A DNA stretch of 64,000 nucleotides, from the NCBI RefSeq assembly GCF_030169785.1, contig NZ_CP125854.1, forward strand, positions 744,001 through 808,000, written 5' to 3'. The position numbers and the translations under genes are program-made. Origin of the DNA: Bdellovibrio sp. 22V (GTDB lineage Bacteria > Bdellovibrionota > Bdellovibrionia > Bdellovibrionales > Bdellovibrionaceae). Positions 47,190 to 56,635 of this stretch are shown in pieces. Under the pieces are notes generated by a model. The model was given only the letters and a program-made list of their open reading frames with translations. It made no database searches and was not told the origin of the DNA. The stretch's first letter is position 1, and every line of letters starts with the position of its first letter.

Positions 47190-47202
47190 CCAAAATGGTA
47201 CC
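47190..47202 (-). promoter_or_regulatory. Motif GGTACCATTTTGG upstream of the subtilase gene
   Basis: Second copy (12 of 13 bases) of the motif found upstream of the S1 protease gene, here 71-83 bases before the start codon. See the S1 protease entry; regulatory role is inferred only. Confidence 0.3.
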
Positions 47203-47328
47203 AATGTGAAGGTGAGCTGGTTATTTATTTTTTTGTTTGAAAGACAAACGTCGATTTTTTGGCTGAAGGTCGGGACAAAATAAGACTTACGTCGAGAGAA
47301 AAACAGGTCCTTGCACTAGTATGCTGGA

Positions 47329-47577
47329 CTAAGAAACTGCTTTTTTCCCAGACGAAGGTTTGGGTTTTTCTTCGCCAAAGTCGAAGCTCAATTGCTGAGG
47401 AGTTTTGAATTGCACGATTCTTTGCGGGTTCTCAGCGATCTCTTTTTTCTCTGAAGGAGTTGTAACGGAAACGCCAGTCGAGGCCTTAATAAGGTGTTTG
47501 ATGAATGCTTCTTTAACGCTATCTGGAGCGTTTTTGTTGAAGCCCAATTCCTGCATTAAAACATCTATCTTCTTCAT
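47329..47577 (-). CDS. Small protein of unknown function
   Basis: An 82-residue basic protein, probably cytosolic, with a helical N-terminal half (MKKIDVLMQELGF, SVKEAFIKHLIKAS) and a Pro/Lys-rich disordered tail. AAGGAT lies upstream of the ATG at 47577. No family recognised. Stands alone between the subtilase and sdh regions. Confidence 0.6.
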   Translation of the reverse strand: MKKIDVLMQELGFNKNAPDSVKEAFIKHLIKASTGVSVTTPSEKKEIAENPQRIVQFKTPQQLSFDFGEEKPKPSSGKKAVS

Positions 47578-47802
47578 AAGCCAATCCTTGGTCTAGTTTC
47601 GGAAGTTTTCTGATCGAGCTTTAGAAGAATTCAAGATGATGTTGTTAACAAAGATGCACTTCGAGCATTCTGCTCTCAGTCCTTCATGGACTCGCCACAG
47701 AAACAGCATTCTGCCATCTCCGTCTCTTATTGAGACAGACCAACGACGCAAAGTTTAAAGGTTAAAAGGTGCCTGCTTCTTTTTTCTGGCGATAGCGCGT
47801 CG
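47578..47802. other. Intergenic region with short hairpins and a direct repeat
   Basis: No ORF of note. AGCATTCTGC occurs twice (47664-47673 and 47705-47714); AGTCC/GGACT (47679-47693) and GTCTC/GAGAC (near 47728-47742) can form small hairpins. It could be a leader or a small RNA, but nothing is diagnostic. Confidence 0.3.
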
Positions 47803-47834
47803 AAAAAACAAAGGGCCCTCTTGCGAGAGCCCTC
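47803..47834 (-). terminator. sdhCAB operon terminator
   Basis: On the minus strand AGGGCTCTC pairs with GAGGGCCCT (one G-U pair) over GCAA, followed by TTGTTTTTT. It lies 27 bases after the sdhB stop. Confidence 0.85.
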
Positions 47835-47860
47835 ATTCATTTTTAAATTTTCGTATTCGC

Positions 47861-48649
47861 TTAGCCTGCGCCGCCATCCGAATGTTTCGGACGTTTTGTT
47901 GCGTTGGCCACGAAGAATTCGCGGTTCATGCGAGAGATGTTTGTAAGCTGGATGTCTTTAGGACAAGCCGCCTCACACGCACCTGTTGTTGTACAAGCGC
48001 CGAAACCTTCAGCGTCCATCGCTGCAACCATGCGCAACGCGCGCTCTTTTCTTTCAACTTGGCCTTGCGGAAGAAGAGCCATGTGAGAGATTTTTGCAGA
48101 TGTAAACAAAGCTGCAGAAGCATTTTTACAAGCCGCTACGCACGCGCCACAACCGATACAAGTTGCAGAAGACATCGCTTCGTCAGCGTCTGCCTTTGGA
48201 ACAAGAATCGCATTGGCGTCAACAGCATTGCCTGTGTTCTGAGAAATATATCCACCTGAAGAAATAATACGGTCAAACGCTGAGCGGTTCACCATCAAGT
48301 CTTTAATTACAGGGAAAGCTTGTGCGCGGAAAGGTTCGATCGTCAAAGTCGCGCCGTCCGTGAAGTTTCTCATATGCAACTGGCAGACAGTTGTAGATTT
48401 CATTGGACCGTGAGCTTCGCCATCGATAACGAATCCGCAAGCACCACAAATACCTTCACGGCAGTCATGGTCAAACGCGATCGGCTCGTCGCCTTTAGAA
48501 ACAAGCTCTTCGTTCACAGCATCGAGCATCTCCAAGAAAGAAGCGTCTTCAGAAACGTTCTTCGCTTGCAATTCAACGAAGCCACCTTGGTCTTTAGGAC
48601 CTTTTTGTCTCCATACTTTCAATGTCAAATTCAGTGTTTTTCCAGCCAT
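47861..48649 (-). CDS. sdhB: Succinate dehydrogenase/fumarate reductase iron-sulfur subunit
   Basis: Carries electrons from SdhA flavin through [2Fe-2S], [4Fe-4S] and [3Fe-4S] clusters. The motifs are [10 protein letters not shown] (2Fe-2S), [11 protein letters not shown] (4Fe-4S) and [15 protein letters not shown] (last cluster region). 262 residues, in the B. subtilis/Bacteroidetes-like SdhB style. It follows sdhA by 10 bases, third gene of sdhCAB. Confidence 0.96.
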   Translation of the reverse strand: MAGKTLNLTLKVWRQKGPKDQGGFVELQAKNVSEDASFLEMLDAVNEELVSKGDEPIAFDHDCREGICGACGFVIDGEAHGPMKSTTVCQLHMRNFTDGATLTIEPFRAQAFPVIKDLMVNRSAFDRIISSGGYISQNTGNAVDANAILVPKADADEAMSSATCIGCGACVAACKNASAALFTSAKISHMALLPQGQVERKERALRMVAAMDAEGFGACTTTGACEAACPKDIQLTNISRMNREFFVANATKRPKHSDGGAG

Positions 48650-48659
48650 TTTACGCCTC

Positions 48660-50576
48660 TTATTTGTAGCTACGAGTTGCTAGATGTACGTTTTCGAAAA
48701 CAAGTTCTTCTTTGTGGCGAATGGATGCTTTGTTTTCACCCGTGTATTCCCACGCAGCCACGTGACAGAAATTCGCATCGTCACGTTTTGCTTCGCCATC
48801 GACTTGATATTCTTCACGGAAGTGACCACCACAGGACTCTTGGCGCTCCAAAGCATCACGGCACATCAACTCGCCAAGCTCCAAGAAGTCGGCAACACGC
48901 CCGGCTTTTTCAAGCTCAACATTGAGATAATTTGCATCACCAGGGATGCGCACGTTTTGCCAGAATTCTTCGCGAAGTTTTGGAATCTCTTGAAGAGCTT
49001 TTTTAAGGCCCGCTTCGTTACGACCCATTCCGCAGTATTCCCACATAATGTGACCAAGCTCTTTATGGAAGCTGTCAACTGTGCGGTTTCCTTTAATACC
49101 CATAAGTTTCGAAATTTCTTTTCTTACACCGTCTTCCGCCGCTTTAAAGGCGTCATTCGATGTAGAAACTTTCTCAAGCTTCGTTCCGCCAAGGTAATTA
49201 CCCAAAGTGTATGGAAGAACGAAGTAACCGTCCGCCAAACCTTGCATCAAGGCCGAAGCTCCCAAGCGGTTCGCACCGTGGTCAGAGAAGTTCGCTTCAC
49301 CCGCAACGAAAAGACCTGGAATCGTGGATTCCAAGTTGTAATCGACCCACAAGCCACCCATTGTGTAGTGCGGAGCCGGGTAGATCATCATCGGTTGTTT
49401 GTACGGATTTTGACCCGTGATTTTGTCGTACATTTCGAACAAGTTTCCGTATCTCTCAGAAATCTTGTCTTCGCCCAAACGTTTGATAGCGTCTGCGAAA
49501 TCAAGGTAAACGGCTTTACCTGATTCATTTACACCGCGGCCTTCATCACAGCGATACTTCGCTTGACGAGAAGCCACGTCACGTGGAGCCAAGTTACCGA
49601 ATGAAGGATACACGCGCTCAAGATAGTAATCGCGTTCGCTTTCAGGAATATCGTTAGGATGACGTTTGTCGCCAACAGCTTTTGGAACCCACACGCGACC
49701 GTCGTTGCGCAGAGATTCAGACATCAAAGTCAATTTAGACTGATTTTCTCCATGAACGGGAATGCACGTAGGGTGGATTTGTGTGTAACAAGGGTTTGCA
49801 AAGTAAGCGCCACGTTTGTGCGCCTTCCACGCCGCCGTCACCGCACAAGCCATCGCATTTGTCGAGAGGAAGAAAACGTTAGAGTATCCGCCACTCGCGA
49901 TAACAACAGCATCTGCTTCGTAAGATTCGATCTCACCCGTAAGAAGATTTCTTACGATAATACCGCGCGCTTTTCCGTCGATGATCACAAGATCCAACAT
50001 TTCACGACGGTAGCGAAGCTCCACGTTGCCGGCGTCAACTTGCCTCATCATTTCAGAGTAAGCGCCCAACAACAATTGCTGACCAGTTTGCCCGCGAGCA
50101 TAGAAAGTACGGGAAACTTGCGCGCCACCGAATGAGCGGTTCGCCAAAGTTCCGCCGTATTCACGCGCAAACGGAACACCTTGCGCGACCATTTGATCGA
50201 TGATGTTCGCAGACACTTCAGCTAGACGGTAAACGTTGGCTTCACGTGCACGGAAGTCTCCGCCTTTAACTGTGTCGTAGAAAAGACGGTAAGTAGAGTC
50301 ACCATCATTTTGATAGTTTTTCGCGGCATTAATACCACCTTGCGCAGCTACGGAGTGAGCACGGCGAGGAGATTCATGCACGCAAAAAGCTTTAACTTTA
50401 TAACCAAGCTCACCCAAAGAAGCCGCTGCAGAGGCACCAGCAAGACCGGTACCTACAACGATGATGGAGTGTTTTCTTTTGTTCGCAGGATTGACGAGTT
50501 TGTAATCAAACTTCGACTTTTCCCATTTAGATTCGATAGGTCCACTAGGAATTTTGCTATCTAATTTGTTAGCCAT
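48660..50576 (-). CDS. sdhA: Succinate dehydrogenase/fumarate reductase flavoprotein subunit
   Basis: Oxidises succinate with covalent FAD at the inner membrane face. 638 residues. FAD-binding start [22 protein letters not shown]-attachment His in [15 protein letters not shown], and the substrate/active-site region with HPTCIPV and [13 protein letters not shown]. The length and form match the non-classical (type B, five-helix cytochrome) SDH. AAGGAG precedes the ATG at 50576; 12 bases after sdhC. Confidence 0.97.
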   Translation of the reverse strand: MANKLDSKIPSGPIESKWEKSKFDYKLVNPANKRKHSIIVVGTGLAGASAAASLGELGYKVKAFCVHESPRRAHSVAAQGGINAAKNYQNDGDSTYRLFYDTVKGGDFRAREANVYRLAEVSANIIDQMVAQGVPFAREYGGTLANRSFGGAQVSRTFYARGQTGQQLLLGAYSEMMRQVDAGNVELRYRREMLDLVIIDGKARGIIVRNLLTGEIESYEADAVVIASGGYSNVFFLSTNAMACAVTAAWKAHKRGAYFANPCYTQIHPTCIPVHGENQSKLTLMSESLRNDGRVWVPKAVGDKRHPNDIPESERDYYLERVYPSFGNLAPRDVASRQAKYRCDEGRGVNESGKAVYLDFADAIKRLGEDKISERYGNLFEMYDKITGQNPYKQPMMIYPAPHYTMGGLWVDYNLESTIPGLFVAGEANFSDHGANRLGASALMQGLADGYFVLPYTLGNYLGGTKLEKVSTSNDAFKAAEDGVRKEISKLMGIKGNRTVDSFHKELGHIMWEYCGMGRNEAGLKKALQEIPKLREEFWQNVRIPGDANYLNVELEKAGRVADFLELGELMCRDALERQESCGGHFREEYQVDGEAKRDDANFCHVAAWEYTGENKASIRHKEELVFENVHLATRSYK

Positions 50577-50588
50577 TTGAAGTGCTCC

Positions 50589-51248
50589 TTAGTGCGCAAA
50601 CACGAAGAGGTAAAGTGGTTGAGCGATAAAACCCAAAGCAACGATAATACCGTATGCGTAGCTCAGTTTTTTCCAAAGTCCACGGTAAGTGCCTTCCATC
50701 AAACCAAGCGATTGGAAAGAAGAGCCGACACCATGACTTAAGTGGAAACCAAGAAGAATAAGAGCGATAACATACCAGATCACGTAACCAGGCTGTTGGA
50801 AGACCTCTGCCATCAAGCGCGCAAGATCGCGCATCACAACGCCGTTCACGTTCGTTTCATAATGCGTTCCGTACTTGAACGTAATTAAGTGCAAGATCAC
50901 AAATACAAGAATCAATGAGCCCTGAATGGCCATCGTGCGGGACGCAAGACTCACACGCTTTTGTCCTTTTGCCGAGACTGCATAACGAGACGACTTCGCG
51001 GCTCTATTTTGCGCCGTCAGCGAAAACGCCATGTAGACGTGAGTGAACAAAGCCAAAAGCAAAATCGCTTCAGCAACGTAAAGTAAATTGCCACTCGTGA
51101 TCGCGTGTCCGTAAGCATTGTAAGCATCGTGACTGACGAAGATTAACAGATTTCCGGCCATGTGAGCGAGTACGAAACCTGCCCATACAAGACCAGAGAT
51201 TCCCATTATGTATTTTTTCCCGACGGTTGAACCGAGAAATCCAGACAT
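50589..51248 (-). CDS. sdhC: Succinate dehydrogenase cytochrome b subunit (five-helix type)
   Basis: Membrane anchor of SDH, 219 residues with five hydrophobic helices and several helix histidines suitable for two heme b (for example FVLAHMAGN, FHLSHGVGSSFQ). This single-subunit anchor replaces SdhC plus SdhD, as in B. subtilis and epsilonproteobacteria. First gene of sdhCAB; AAGGGG lies before the ATG. Such enzymes usually work with menaquinone, an inference here. Confidence 0.93.
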   Translation of the reverse strand: MSGFLGSTVGKKYIMGISGLVWAGFVLAHMAGNLLIFVSHDAYNAYGHAITSGNLLYVAEAILLLALFTHVYMAFSLTAQNRAAKSSRYAVSAKGQKRVSLASRTMAIQGSLILVFVILHLITFKYGTHYETNVNGVVMRDLARLMAEVFQQPGYVIWYVIALILLGFHLSHGVGSSFQSLGLMEGTYRGLWKKLSYAYGIIVALGFIAQPLYLFVFAH

Positions 51249-51430
51249 GGTGAAAAACCCCTTGTTTTATTGCTTTGTATTTTCTCAATAAGTTTACATT
51301 AACTTACTCCCGGGGGGTCTAAGTTGTCTATGACACCCGTCATGTTTCGCGACACGTTAAATATGGAATTTAGTTTTGCCTTTCCTGGACTTGGGATAGA
51401 ACAAAACCTCTAAAAAAACGGGGTAAAAAC

Positions 51431-52204
51431 ATGAAGATTTTTGTGTGTATCAAGCAGGTGCCCGACACCGAAACAAAGATTAAAATCACTCCCGACCAAA
51501 ACGGAATCGACACGGCGGGAATTAAATGGGTTTTGAACCCTTACGACGAATTTGCCGTTGAAGAAGCTAACAAGCTTCGCGATGCAAATCCTGGTTCCCA
51601 AGTATGGGTGTTGAGCGTTGGACCTAAGGCGCGTGTTGTAGAATCTCTTCGTACGGCTTTGGCTATGGGCGCTGATGAGGCGATCGTAGTAAATGCTGAA
51701 AATGTAGACAATTTCTCCACAGCAAAAGCTTTGGCAGAGGTTATCAAAGCTGAAGGCGGCGCTAAGGTTATCTTCTCTGGTAAACTCGCGATTGACGACA
51801 ACGCTTCATCTGTAAGCCAAATGCTTGCTGAGTTTTTGAATGTTCCTCACACGACAGTTGTTTCTAAATTTGCTTTCAATGGCGAAAACGTTGTTGTTGA
51901 GCGCGATGTTGAAGGCGGAGCAAAAGAAGTTGTGCAAATGATGACTCCGGCGGTTGTAGCTGCGAACAAAGGTCTTAATATGCCTCGTTATGCAAGCTTG
52001 CCTGGTATCATGAAGGCGAAAAAGAAAGTGATCAAAGAGGTTGAATTCTCTTCTTTGAACATTCCTGCAAGCGACATCAAAGTTAAATACTCCGGCTTCA
52101 CTCTTCCTGCTGAAAAACCTGCAGTGAAAATGATCTCTGGCGATGCTTCAGCGCAAGCATCTGAACTCGTAAAACTTCTTCGCGACGAAGCGAAAGTTTT
52201 GTAA
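51431..52204 (+). CDS. etfB: Electron transfer flavoprotein subunit beta
   Basis: Part of ETF, which takes electrons from acyl-CoA dehydrogenases to the quinone pool. 257 residues. Start MKIFVCIKQVPDTETKI and WVLNPYDEFAVEEA are typical, with the AMP-binding region ALAMGADEAIVV. It is followed 12 bases later by etfA. The upstream 182-bp region is divergent to sdhC. Confidence 0.97.
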   Translation: MKIFVCIKQVPDTETKIKITPDQNGIDTAGIKWVLNPYDEFAVEEANKLRDANPGSQVWVLSVGPKARVVESLRTALAMGADEAIVVNAENVDNFSTAKALAEVIKAEGGAKVIFSGKLAIDDNASSVSQMLAEFLNVPHTTVVSKFAFNGENVVVERDVEGGAKEVVQMMTPAVVAANKGLNMPRYASLPGIMKAKKKVIKEVEFSSLNIPASDIKVKYSGFTLPAEKPAVKMISGDASAQASELVKLLRDEAKVL

Positions 52205-52216
52205 GGAGCGGCGACA

Positions 52217-53185
52217 ATGGGAAAAATATTAGTTTTTGCTGAACAAACAAACGGTAAACTTAAACGCAGCTCTATTGAACTTTTGCAGGCGGCGGCGAAA
52301 TCTGGAAACACAGTTGTTGCTGTTGTTTTCGGTTCTCACGCGGGCGATGTTACTGCGGCCATCGGTCATAACGGTGCTAACGAAGTTCACGTCGTTAAAG
52401 ACGCGGCTTTGGATGCCTACAATCCTGAACTTTTCACAGCGAACATCGCTGCGATTGTTGAAAAAGTACAGCCTTCGATTCTCTTGGCTTCTGCTTCTTC
52501 AACAGGACGTGATTTGTTCCCGCGCGTAGCCGCTCGCTTGAACACAGGTATTGCGAGTGATTGCACAGAGCTTAATATCTCTGGCGACAACGTAACGGCA
52601 ACTAAGCCTATGTACTCTGGTAAATGTTTTGCGAAAGCAAACTTTGAAAACAGCTCTGTAAAAATCGTTTTGATGCGTGCAAATCAACTTCCAGTTGCTG
52701 CCGCTGACACCGCAAAATCTGCGAACGTTGTAGAACAAGCGGCTGTTAAACCGGATCTTAAAACTTTGATTAAAGAAGTTGTTAAAGGTGCAAGCGAGAA
52801 ACTTGATTTGACTGAAGCGAATGTCATCGTAAGCGGCGGCCGCGGTTTGAAAGAAGCGGGCAACTTTAAAATGCTTCACGATCTCGCGGATGTTTTGGGC
52901 GCGACAGTAGGTGCTTCACGTGCCGTTGTTGACGCGGGTTGGGTTGGACACGGAATGCAAGTGGGTCAAACTGGTAAAACAGTCGCTCCAACATTGTACA
53001 TCGCTGTCGGCATTTCTGGCGCGATTCAACACTTGGCAGGTATGAGCGGTTCAAAAGTGATCGTTGCGATCAACAATGATCCAAATGCTCCTATCTTCCA
53101 AAAAGCCACTTACGGTATCGTGGGTGACGCTTTTGAAATCGTTCCTAAACTTACAGAAGAGTTCAAAAAAGCTCTTCACCACTAA
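52217..53185 (+). CDS. etfA: Electron transfer flavoprotein subunit alpha
   Basis: FAD-binding partner of EtfB, 322 residues. The C-terminal FAD domain has VSGGRGLKEAGNFKML, GASRAVVDAGWV, QVGQTGKTVAPTLYIAVGISGAIQH (in parts) and AINNDPNAPIF. An AAGGAG site lies before the ATG. Two bases after its stop the DUF374 gene begins, so fatty acid oxidation and phospholipid work may be co-expressed. Confidence 0.98.
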   Translation: MGKILVFAEQTNGKLKRSSIELLQAAAKSGNTVVAVVFGSHAGDVTAAIGHNGANEVHVVKDAALDAYNPELFTANIAAIVEKVQPSILLASASSTGRDLFPRVAARLNTGIASDCTELNISGDNVTATKPMYSGKCFAKANFENSSVKIVLMRANQLPVAAADTAKSANVVEQAAVKPDLKTLIKEVVKGASEKLDLTEANVIVSGGRGLKEAGNFKMLHDLADVLGATVGASRAVVDAGWVGHGMQVGQTGKTVAPTLYIAVGISGAIQHLAGMSGSKVIVAINNDPNAPIFQKATYGIVGDAFEIVPKLTEEFKKALHH

Positions 53186-53187
53186 TC

Positions 53188-53841
53188 GTGTTTAGAAAGT
53201 ATATTCTTCCGATTATTGTGTTTGCATTCTACCGAACCCTCTCATGGACATGGAGGGTTCGGGTTATCGAGCCGGATTCTCTGGCAAACTCTCTTGAACA
53301 AAAAAATCCTGTTGTTTTAGCTCACTGGCATGGTGATGAGCTCGCGCTTCTTTCGATCGTTAAGCGTTATCGTATCGCTACGATTGCTTCGCAATCCAAA
53401 GACGGTGAGCTGATGGCGACTGTACTTAAATGGTTGGGCGCGAAAACCAGTCGCGGGTCGTCTACACGTGGAGGAGTTCAAGCTCTTAAAGGTCTTTTGC
53501 GTTTAGTAAAAGACGGGGGAAATTGCAGCTTTGCAGTTGATGGCCCTAAGGGTCCGTTACACAAAGTGAAACCCGGTGTTTTTGAACTTTCACGTATGAT
53601 TAACGGTCCGATTTATGCGGCCGGCGTCGCGTGTGATCGCGCGATTCATTTTCCTAAATCATGGAATAAAACTTTTCTTCCCAAACCTTTTGCGAAGGTC
53701 ATTATTTATTGGGTCGGACCTCGTGTCGCCGTCACTCGCGAAGAGGATCCAAGAAACCCAGACCTTGCTCTAGAGTTAGAAGCTCTTTTGCACCACGCGA
53801 GACAGCAAGCTCTTAAATTCATTGCGGATAATGATGCCTAG
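53188..53841 (+). CDS. DUF374 lysophospholipid acyltransferase-like protein
   Basis: A 217-residue protein with an N-terminal hydrophobic segment and the DUF374 core related to LpxL/LPLAT acyltransferases: LAHWHGDELALL (HxxxxD/E type motif), SRGSSTRGGVQALKGLL and AVDGPKGPLHKVKPGV. It probably acylates a lipid at the inner membrane; substrate unknown. Start GTG at 53188, directly behind etfA, with overlap-free coupling. Confidence 0.85.
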   Translation: MFRKYILPIIVFAFYRTLSWTWRVRVIEPDSLANSLEQKNPVVLAHWHGDELALLSIVKRYRIATIASQSKDGELMATVLKWLGAKTSRGSSTRGGVQALKGLLRLVKDGGNCSFAVDGPKGPLHKVKPGVFELSRMINGPIYAAGVACDRAIHFPKSWNKTFLPKPFAKVIIYWVGPRVAVTREEDPRNPDLALELEALLHHARQQALKFIADNDA

Positions 53842-53894
53842 TGCTAGCGTTTTTAGGTAACATGTCTTCAACTTTTTAAAGGGACTTTTAAAGT

Positions 53895-54704
53895 ATGAAA
53901 CTTTTTATCAGCATCTTGTTGCTCATCTCTGCGACTTCCTACGCTCAAAAATCCACAGAAGTGGTGGCTCAGGTTGGCAAAAAATCTATCACGGTTGAAG
54001 AGTTCAACAAAAAATACAACGAAGTAAAATCGCAAACAATCAATCCACCTTCTAAAGAGCTTTTCTTGGAAGATTTGATTCGTTACGAAGTAGGTTTGCA
54101 AGAAGCCGAAAAGCGTAATTTGCAGAAAGATCCTATCGTACAAGAGCGCTTCAACCAGGAAATGTACAAGGCATTGCTTGAAAAAGAAATTGGACCTCGC
54201 ATTCAAAAGATCCAAGTTTCTGACAAAGAAATGCAAGCTTGGTATGCGAAAAATCCTGAGCTTCGTACAAGCCACATCTTGATTGAATTCAAGCCGGGCG
54301 CAACGGCGGCGCAAGTCGCTGAAGCAAAAAAACGCGCGACGGAAATTTATGACGAAGTTAAAAAGAGTAAAAGACCGTTTGAAGAACTTGTAAAACTTTA
54401 TTCAGACGACGCTCTTTCGAAACAAGCCGGCGGTGATATCGGCTGGCAATCTCGTGTAACACTTGTTCCTGGATATTATGAGGCGGCAGCGTCTATGAAG
54501 GTCGGTGAAATCAAGGGGCTCATCGAAACTCAATTCGGCTTCCACATCATCAAGTTGACAGGCAAGCGCAGCTTTGAAAACGCAAATAAGCGCCAAATCA
54601 GAGCCGCTGTTTTCGATGAAAAAAGAAAACAGATCTTCAACGACTATTTCGATAGATTGAAAAAGTCGTACACAATCAAAGAAAACAAGAGTGCGATCAG
54701 ATAA
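53895..54704 (+). CDS. Periplasmic parvulin-type peptidyl-prolyl isomerase
   Basis: 269 residues with a signal peptide (cut after TSYA-Q), a SurA/PrsA-like N-terminal helical chaperone region (about 25-115) and one parvulin domain (about 120-220; RTSHILIEFKPGA, GGDIGWQS, FGFHIIKLTG). It folds exported proteins by proline isomerisation. It begins a tandem of three PPIase genes. AAAGGGAC upstream of the ATG. Confidence 0.93.
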   Translation: MKLFISILLLISATSYAQKSTEVVAQVGKKSITVEEFNKKYNEVKSQTINPPSKELFLEDLIRYEVGLQEAEKRNLQKDPIVQERFNQEMYKALLEKEIGPRIQKIQVSDKEMQAWYAKNPELRTSHILIEFKPGATAAQVAEAKKRATEIYDEVKKSKRPFEELVKLYSDDALSKQAGGDIGWQSRVTLVPGYYEAAASMKVGEIKGLIETQFGFHIIKLTGKRSFENANKRQIRAAVFDEKRKQIFNDYFDRLKKSYTIKENKSAIR

Positions 54705-54717
54705 GGAAACTTACTAG

Positions 54718-55698
54718 ATGAAATCTCTAAAGAGCCCCGCTAAGACGGGGCTTTTGACTTTTTTGGGCCTTACTTTAACTCTGTCTTTGGTGGGTTGCCC
54801 TTCCAGTTACCAAAAGATCTCTACGAAACCCGTAGAGAAAGTGAACGATCACGTCCTGACCTCCAAACAGTTCGCCAATCAATTAGCGCGTAGACTTCGT
54901 AACTTCGATGCACTTGCCGCAAAAGACCCCAATAACATCCACCGCGTGAAAGAAGAGATCCTTAAAGACTTCTTAGTTAAAAGTCTTACGCTTGATTGGG
55001 CGCGCGCACAGAGCATTGTCATTACGGAATCGACTCTGGATAAAGAGGTGGATAAGTTGCGAGCGAATTATCCTGACGACCTTTCGTTCCGCAGAGCTTT
55101 GGCGCAGGAAAACCTCTCGTTTTCCGAATGGCGCGAAGAACTTCGTTATTCTCTAGTTGAAAAAGAAGTTTTCAAAAAGATCAACGAGAAGGTCAAACCT
55201 CCGACGGACGAAGAAATTAAACGTTACTACGAAGACAATAAAGACCGCTTCAAACGCAAAGAGCGTATTTACATTCGCCAAATCGTTGTCGATGAGGATG
55301 CGAAAGCGGACGCCATTAAGGTCGATCTAAAAACGAACGAGTTTTCGGAGCTGGCAAAGAAATATTCCATCACTCCTGAAGCAAAAACGGGCGGTGTTGT
55401 TGGCTGGATTGAAAAAGGTTCTGTCGATTACTTCGATCCTCTTTTTACCGCAGGATCTGGAGTACAAACTGTTAAAAGTCCTTTTGGCGTGCATCTGATT
55501 CGCGTTGAAAAGAAAGCTCCGGCGACGACTCTTCCCCTGGAAGAAGTTAAATCACAGATTATTCGCGCTTTGCGCGCACAACGCGAGCAGGCAGAATACG
55601 TGGCTTGGCTTGATGCTCAGCTCAGAAGTAGTAAAGTCTTAAAAGACTACGATTTGATGAATTCCATTAAGGTAGATACACGAGGAACCAATGATTAA
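54718..55698 (+). CDS. PrsA-like parvulin-type lipoprotein
   Basis: 326 residues with a lipoprotein signal ending in LVGC (Cys27), then a helical chaperone region (~40-165) and a parvulin domain (~178-275; KERIYIRQIVVDEDAK, GGVVGWIEKGS, FGVHLIRVEK). Anchored version of its neighbours. The first ~17 codons, including the basic part of the signal peptide, are encoded by a hairpin with a T-tract that looks like a terminator. AAGGA lies 10 bases before the ATG. It overlaps surA by 8 bases. Confidence 0.9.
   Translation: MKSLKSPAKTGLLTFLGLTLTLSLVGCPSSYQKISTKPVEKVNDHVLTSKQFANQLARRLRNFDALAAKDPNNIHRVKEEILKDFLVKSLTLDWARAQSIVITESTLDKEVDKLRANYPDDLSFRRALAQENLSFSEWREELRYSLVEKEVFKKINEKVKPPTDEEIKRYYEDNKDRFKRKERIYIRQIVVDEDAKADAIKVDLKTNEFSELAKKYSITPEAKTGGVVGWIEKGSVDYFDPLFTAGSGVQTVKSPFGVHLIRVEKKAPATTLPLEEVKSQIIRALRAQREQAEYVAWLDAQLRSSKVLKDYDLMNSIKVDTRGTND
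54733..54764 (+). terminator. Terminator-like hairpin inside the PrsA-like coding start
   Basis: AGCCCCG (54733-54739) pairs with CGGGGCT (54746-54752) around a 6-base loop, followed by TTTGACTTTTTT. It begins 15 bases after the start codon of the gene at 54718 and 29 bases after the stop of the upstream PPIase gene. Confidence 0.7.
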
Positions 55699-56635
55699 TA
55701 TTCTCTTTTCTTTGCTAGTAGCGGCTCCTGTCCACGCTGAGATTGTGGAAAAAACTGTGGCTATCGTGAATACGGAACTCGTCCTAGAGTCTGACTTTAA
55801 AGAACTTGAGAAGAAAATTGGCAAGCCGGGTCTTATCGACGAGAGTCTTCTTTTCGACAAACCTGCATCCAGCCTTAAAGGAAATCGCAAAGCGCAACTT
55901 GATTACTTGATCAATGAAGCCCTTTTGCAGGCTGAAATCAAACGCTTGAACCTCACAGTGACAAGTGATCGCGTCGAAGCGGAATTGAAGGACATGGCAA
56001 AAAGAAACAACGTGAGTGTTGCGGATTTGCCTAACATCATTCGCAGCCAAGGCATCACGTATGACGAATATAAAGCGTTTCTTAAAGACAGTATTGAAAA
56101 ACGCGCTTTGATGGATACAGAGATTATTTCAAAACTTCGTATCTCTGACGAAGATGCTTTGAATGAGTATTTAAAAACAAATCCAAACAATCGTCCTTCC
56201 ATCGACGAATTCTCAGTAGCGCACATCTTCTTTAACCCGAAAAAGGGCGGAGCGGAAGCTTCGTTGAAACGTGCAGAAACTGTTTTGGGTAAGCTTCGCA
56301 CGGGCGACAGCTTCGATAATCTTGCACAACAGTTTAGTGAAGATCCGAATTTTTCCGCAGGCGGCAGCCTCGGAACCTTTAAGTCCGGCGAGTTCCTTCC
56401 AGAGATTGAAGAGGCTATTTCAAACTTGAAAGTGGGCGAGACCACTCCCATTGTTAAGTCGCGCATGGGTTTTCATATCGTAAAACTCACGGGTAAAAAA
56501 CTGACTCCGGATCCTAAGTTTGAAAAAGCAAAAGAGCGCATTAAGGCTCAGTTGCTTGAGGCGAGTTTCAAACGTCAACTTAAGAGCTGGTTGCAATCTA
56601 AGCGCGACGAATCTTTCGTTCGTATCAATGAGTAA
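55691..56635 (+). CDS. surA: Periplasmic chaperone SurA
   Basis: Outer-membrane protein chaperone. 314 residues: signal peptide (cut after PVHA-E), an N-terminal module opening with the SurA/PpiD-type VEKTVAIVNTELVLESDF, and a single parvulin domain (~185-285; SVAHIFFNPK, GGSLGTFKSGE, GFHIVKLTGKK). E. coli SurA has two parvulin domains. Located directly before pdxA as in E. coli, which supports the symbol. Overlaps both neighbours by 8 bases. Confidence 0.92.
   Translation: MINILFSLLVAAPVHAEIVEKTVAIVNTELVLESDFKELEKKIGKPGLIDESLLFDKPASSLKGNRKAQLDYLINEALLQAEIKRLNLTVTSDRVEAELKDMAKRNNVSVADLPNIIRSQGITYDEYKAFLKDSIEKRALMDTEIISKLRISDEDALNEYLKTNPNNRPSIDEFSVAHIFFNPKKGGAEASLKRAETVLGKLRTGDSFDNLAQQFSEDPNFSAGGSLGTFKSGEFLPEIEEAISNLKVGETTPIVKSRMGFHIVKLTGKKLTPDPKFEKAKERIKAQLLEASFKRQLKSWLQSKRDESFVRINE

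Noticed and set aside
47578-47802. CRISPR-like repeats
   Set aside because: Only one 10-base direct repeat, twice, with no further copies or spacers.
48684-49523. 279-codon plus-strand open frame opposite sdhA
   Set aside because: Shadow of sdhA codon usage; no ribosome site and no recognisable domain.
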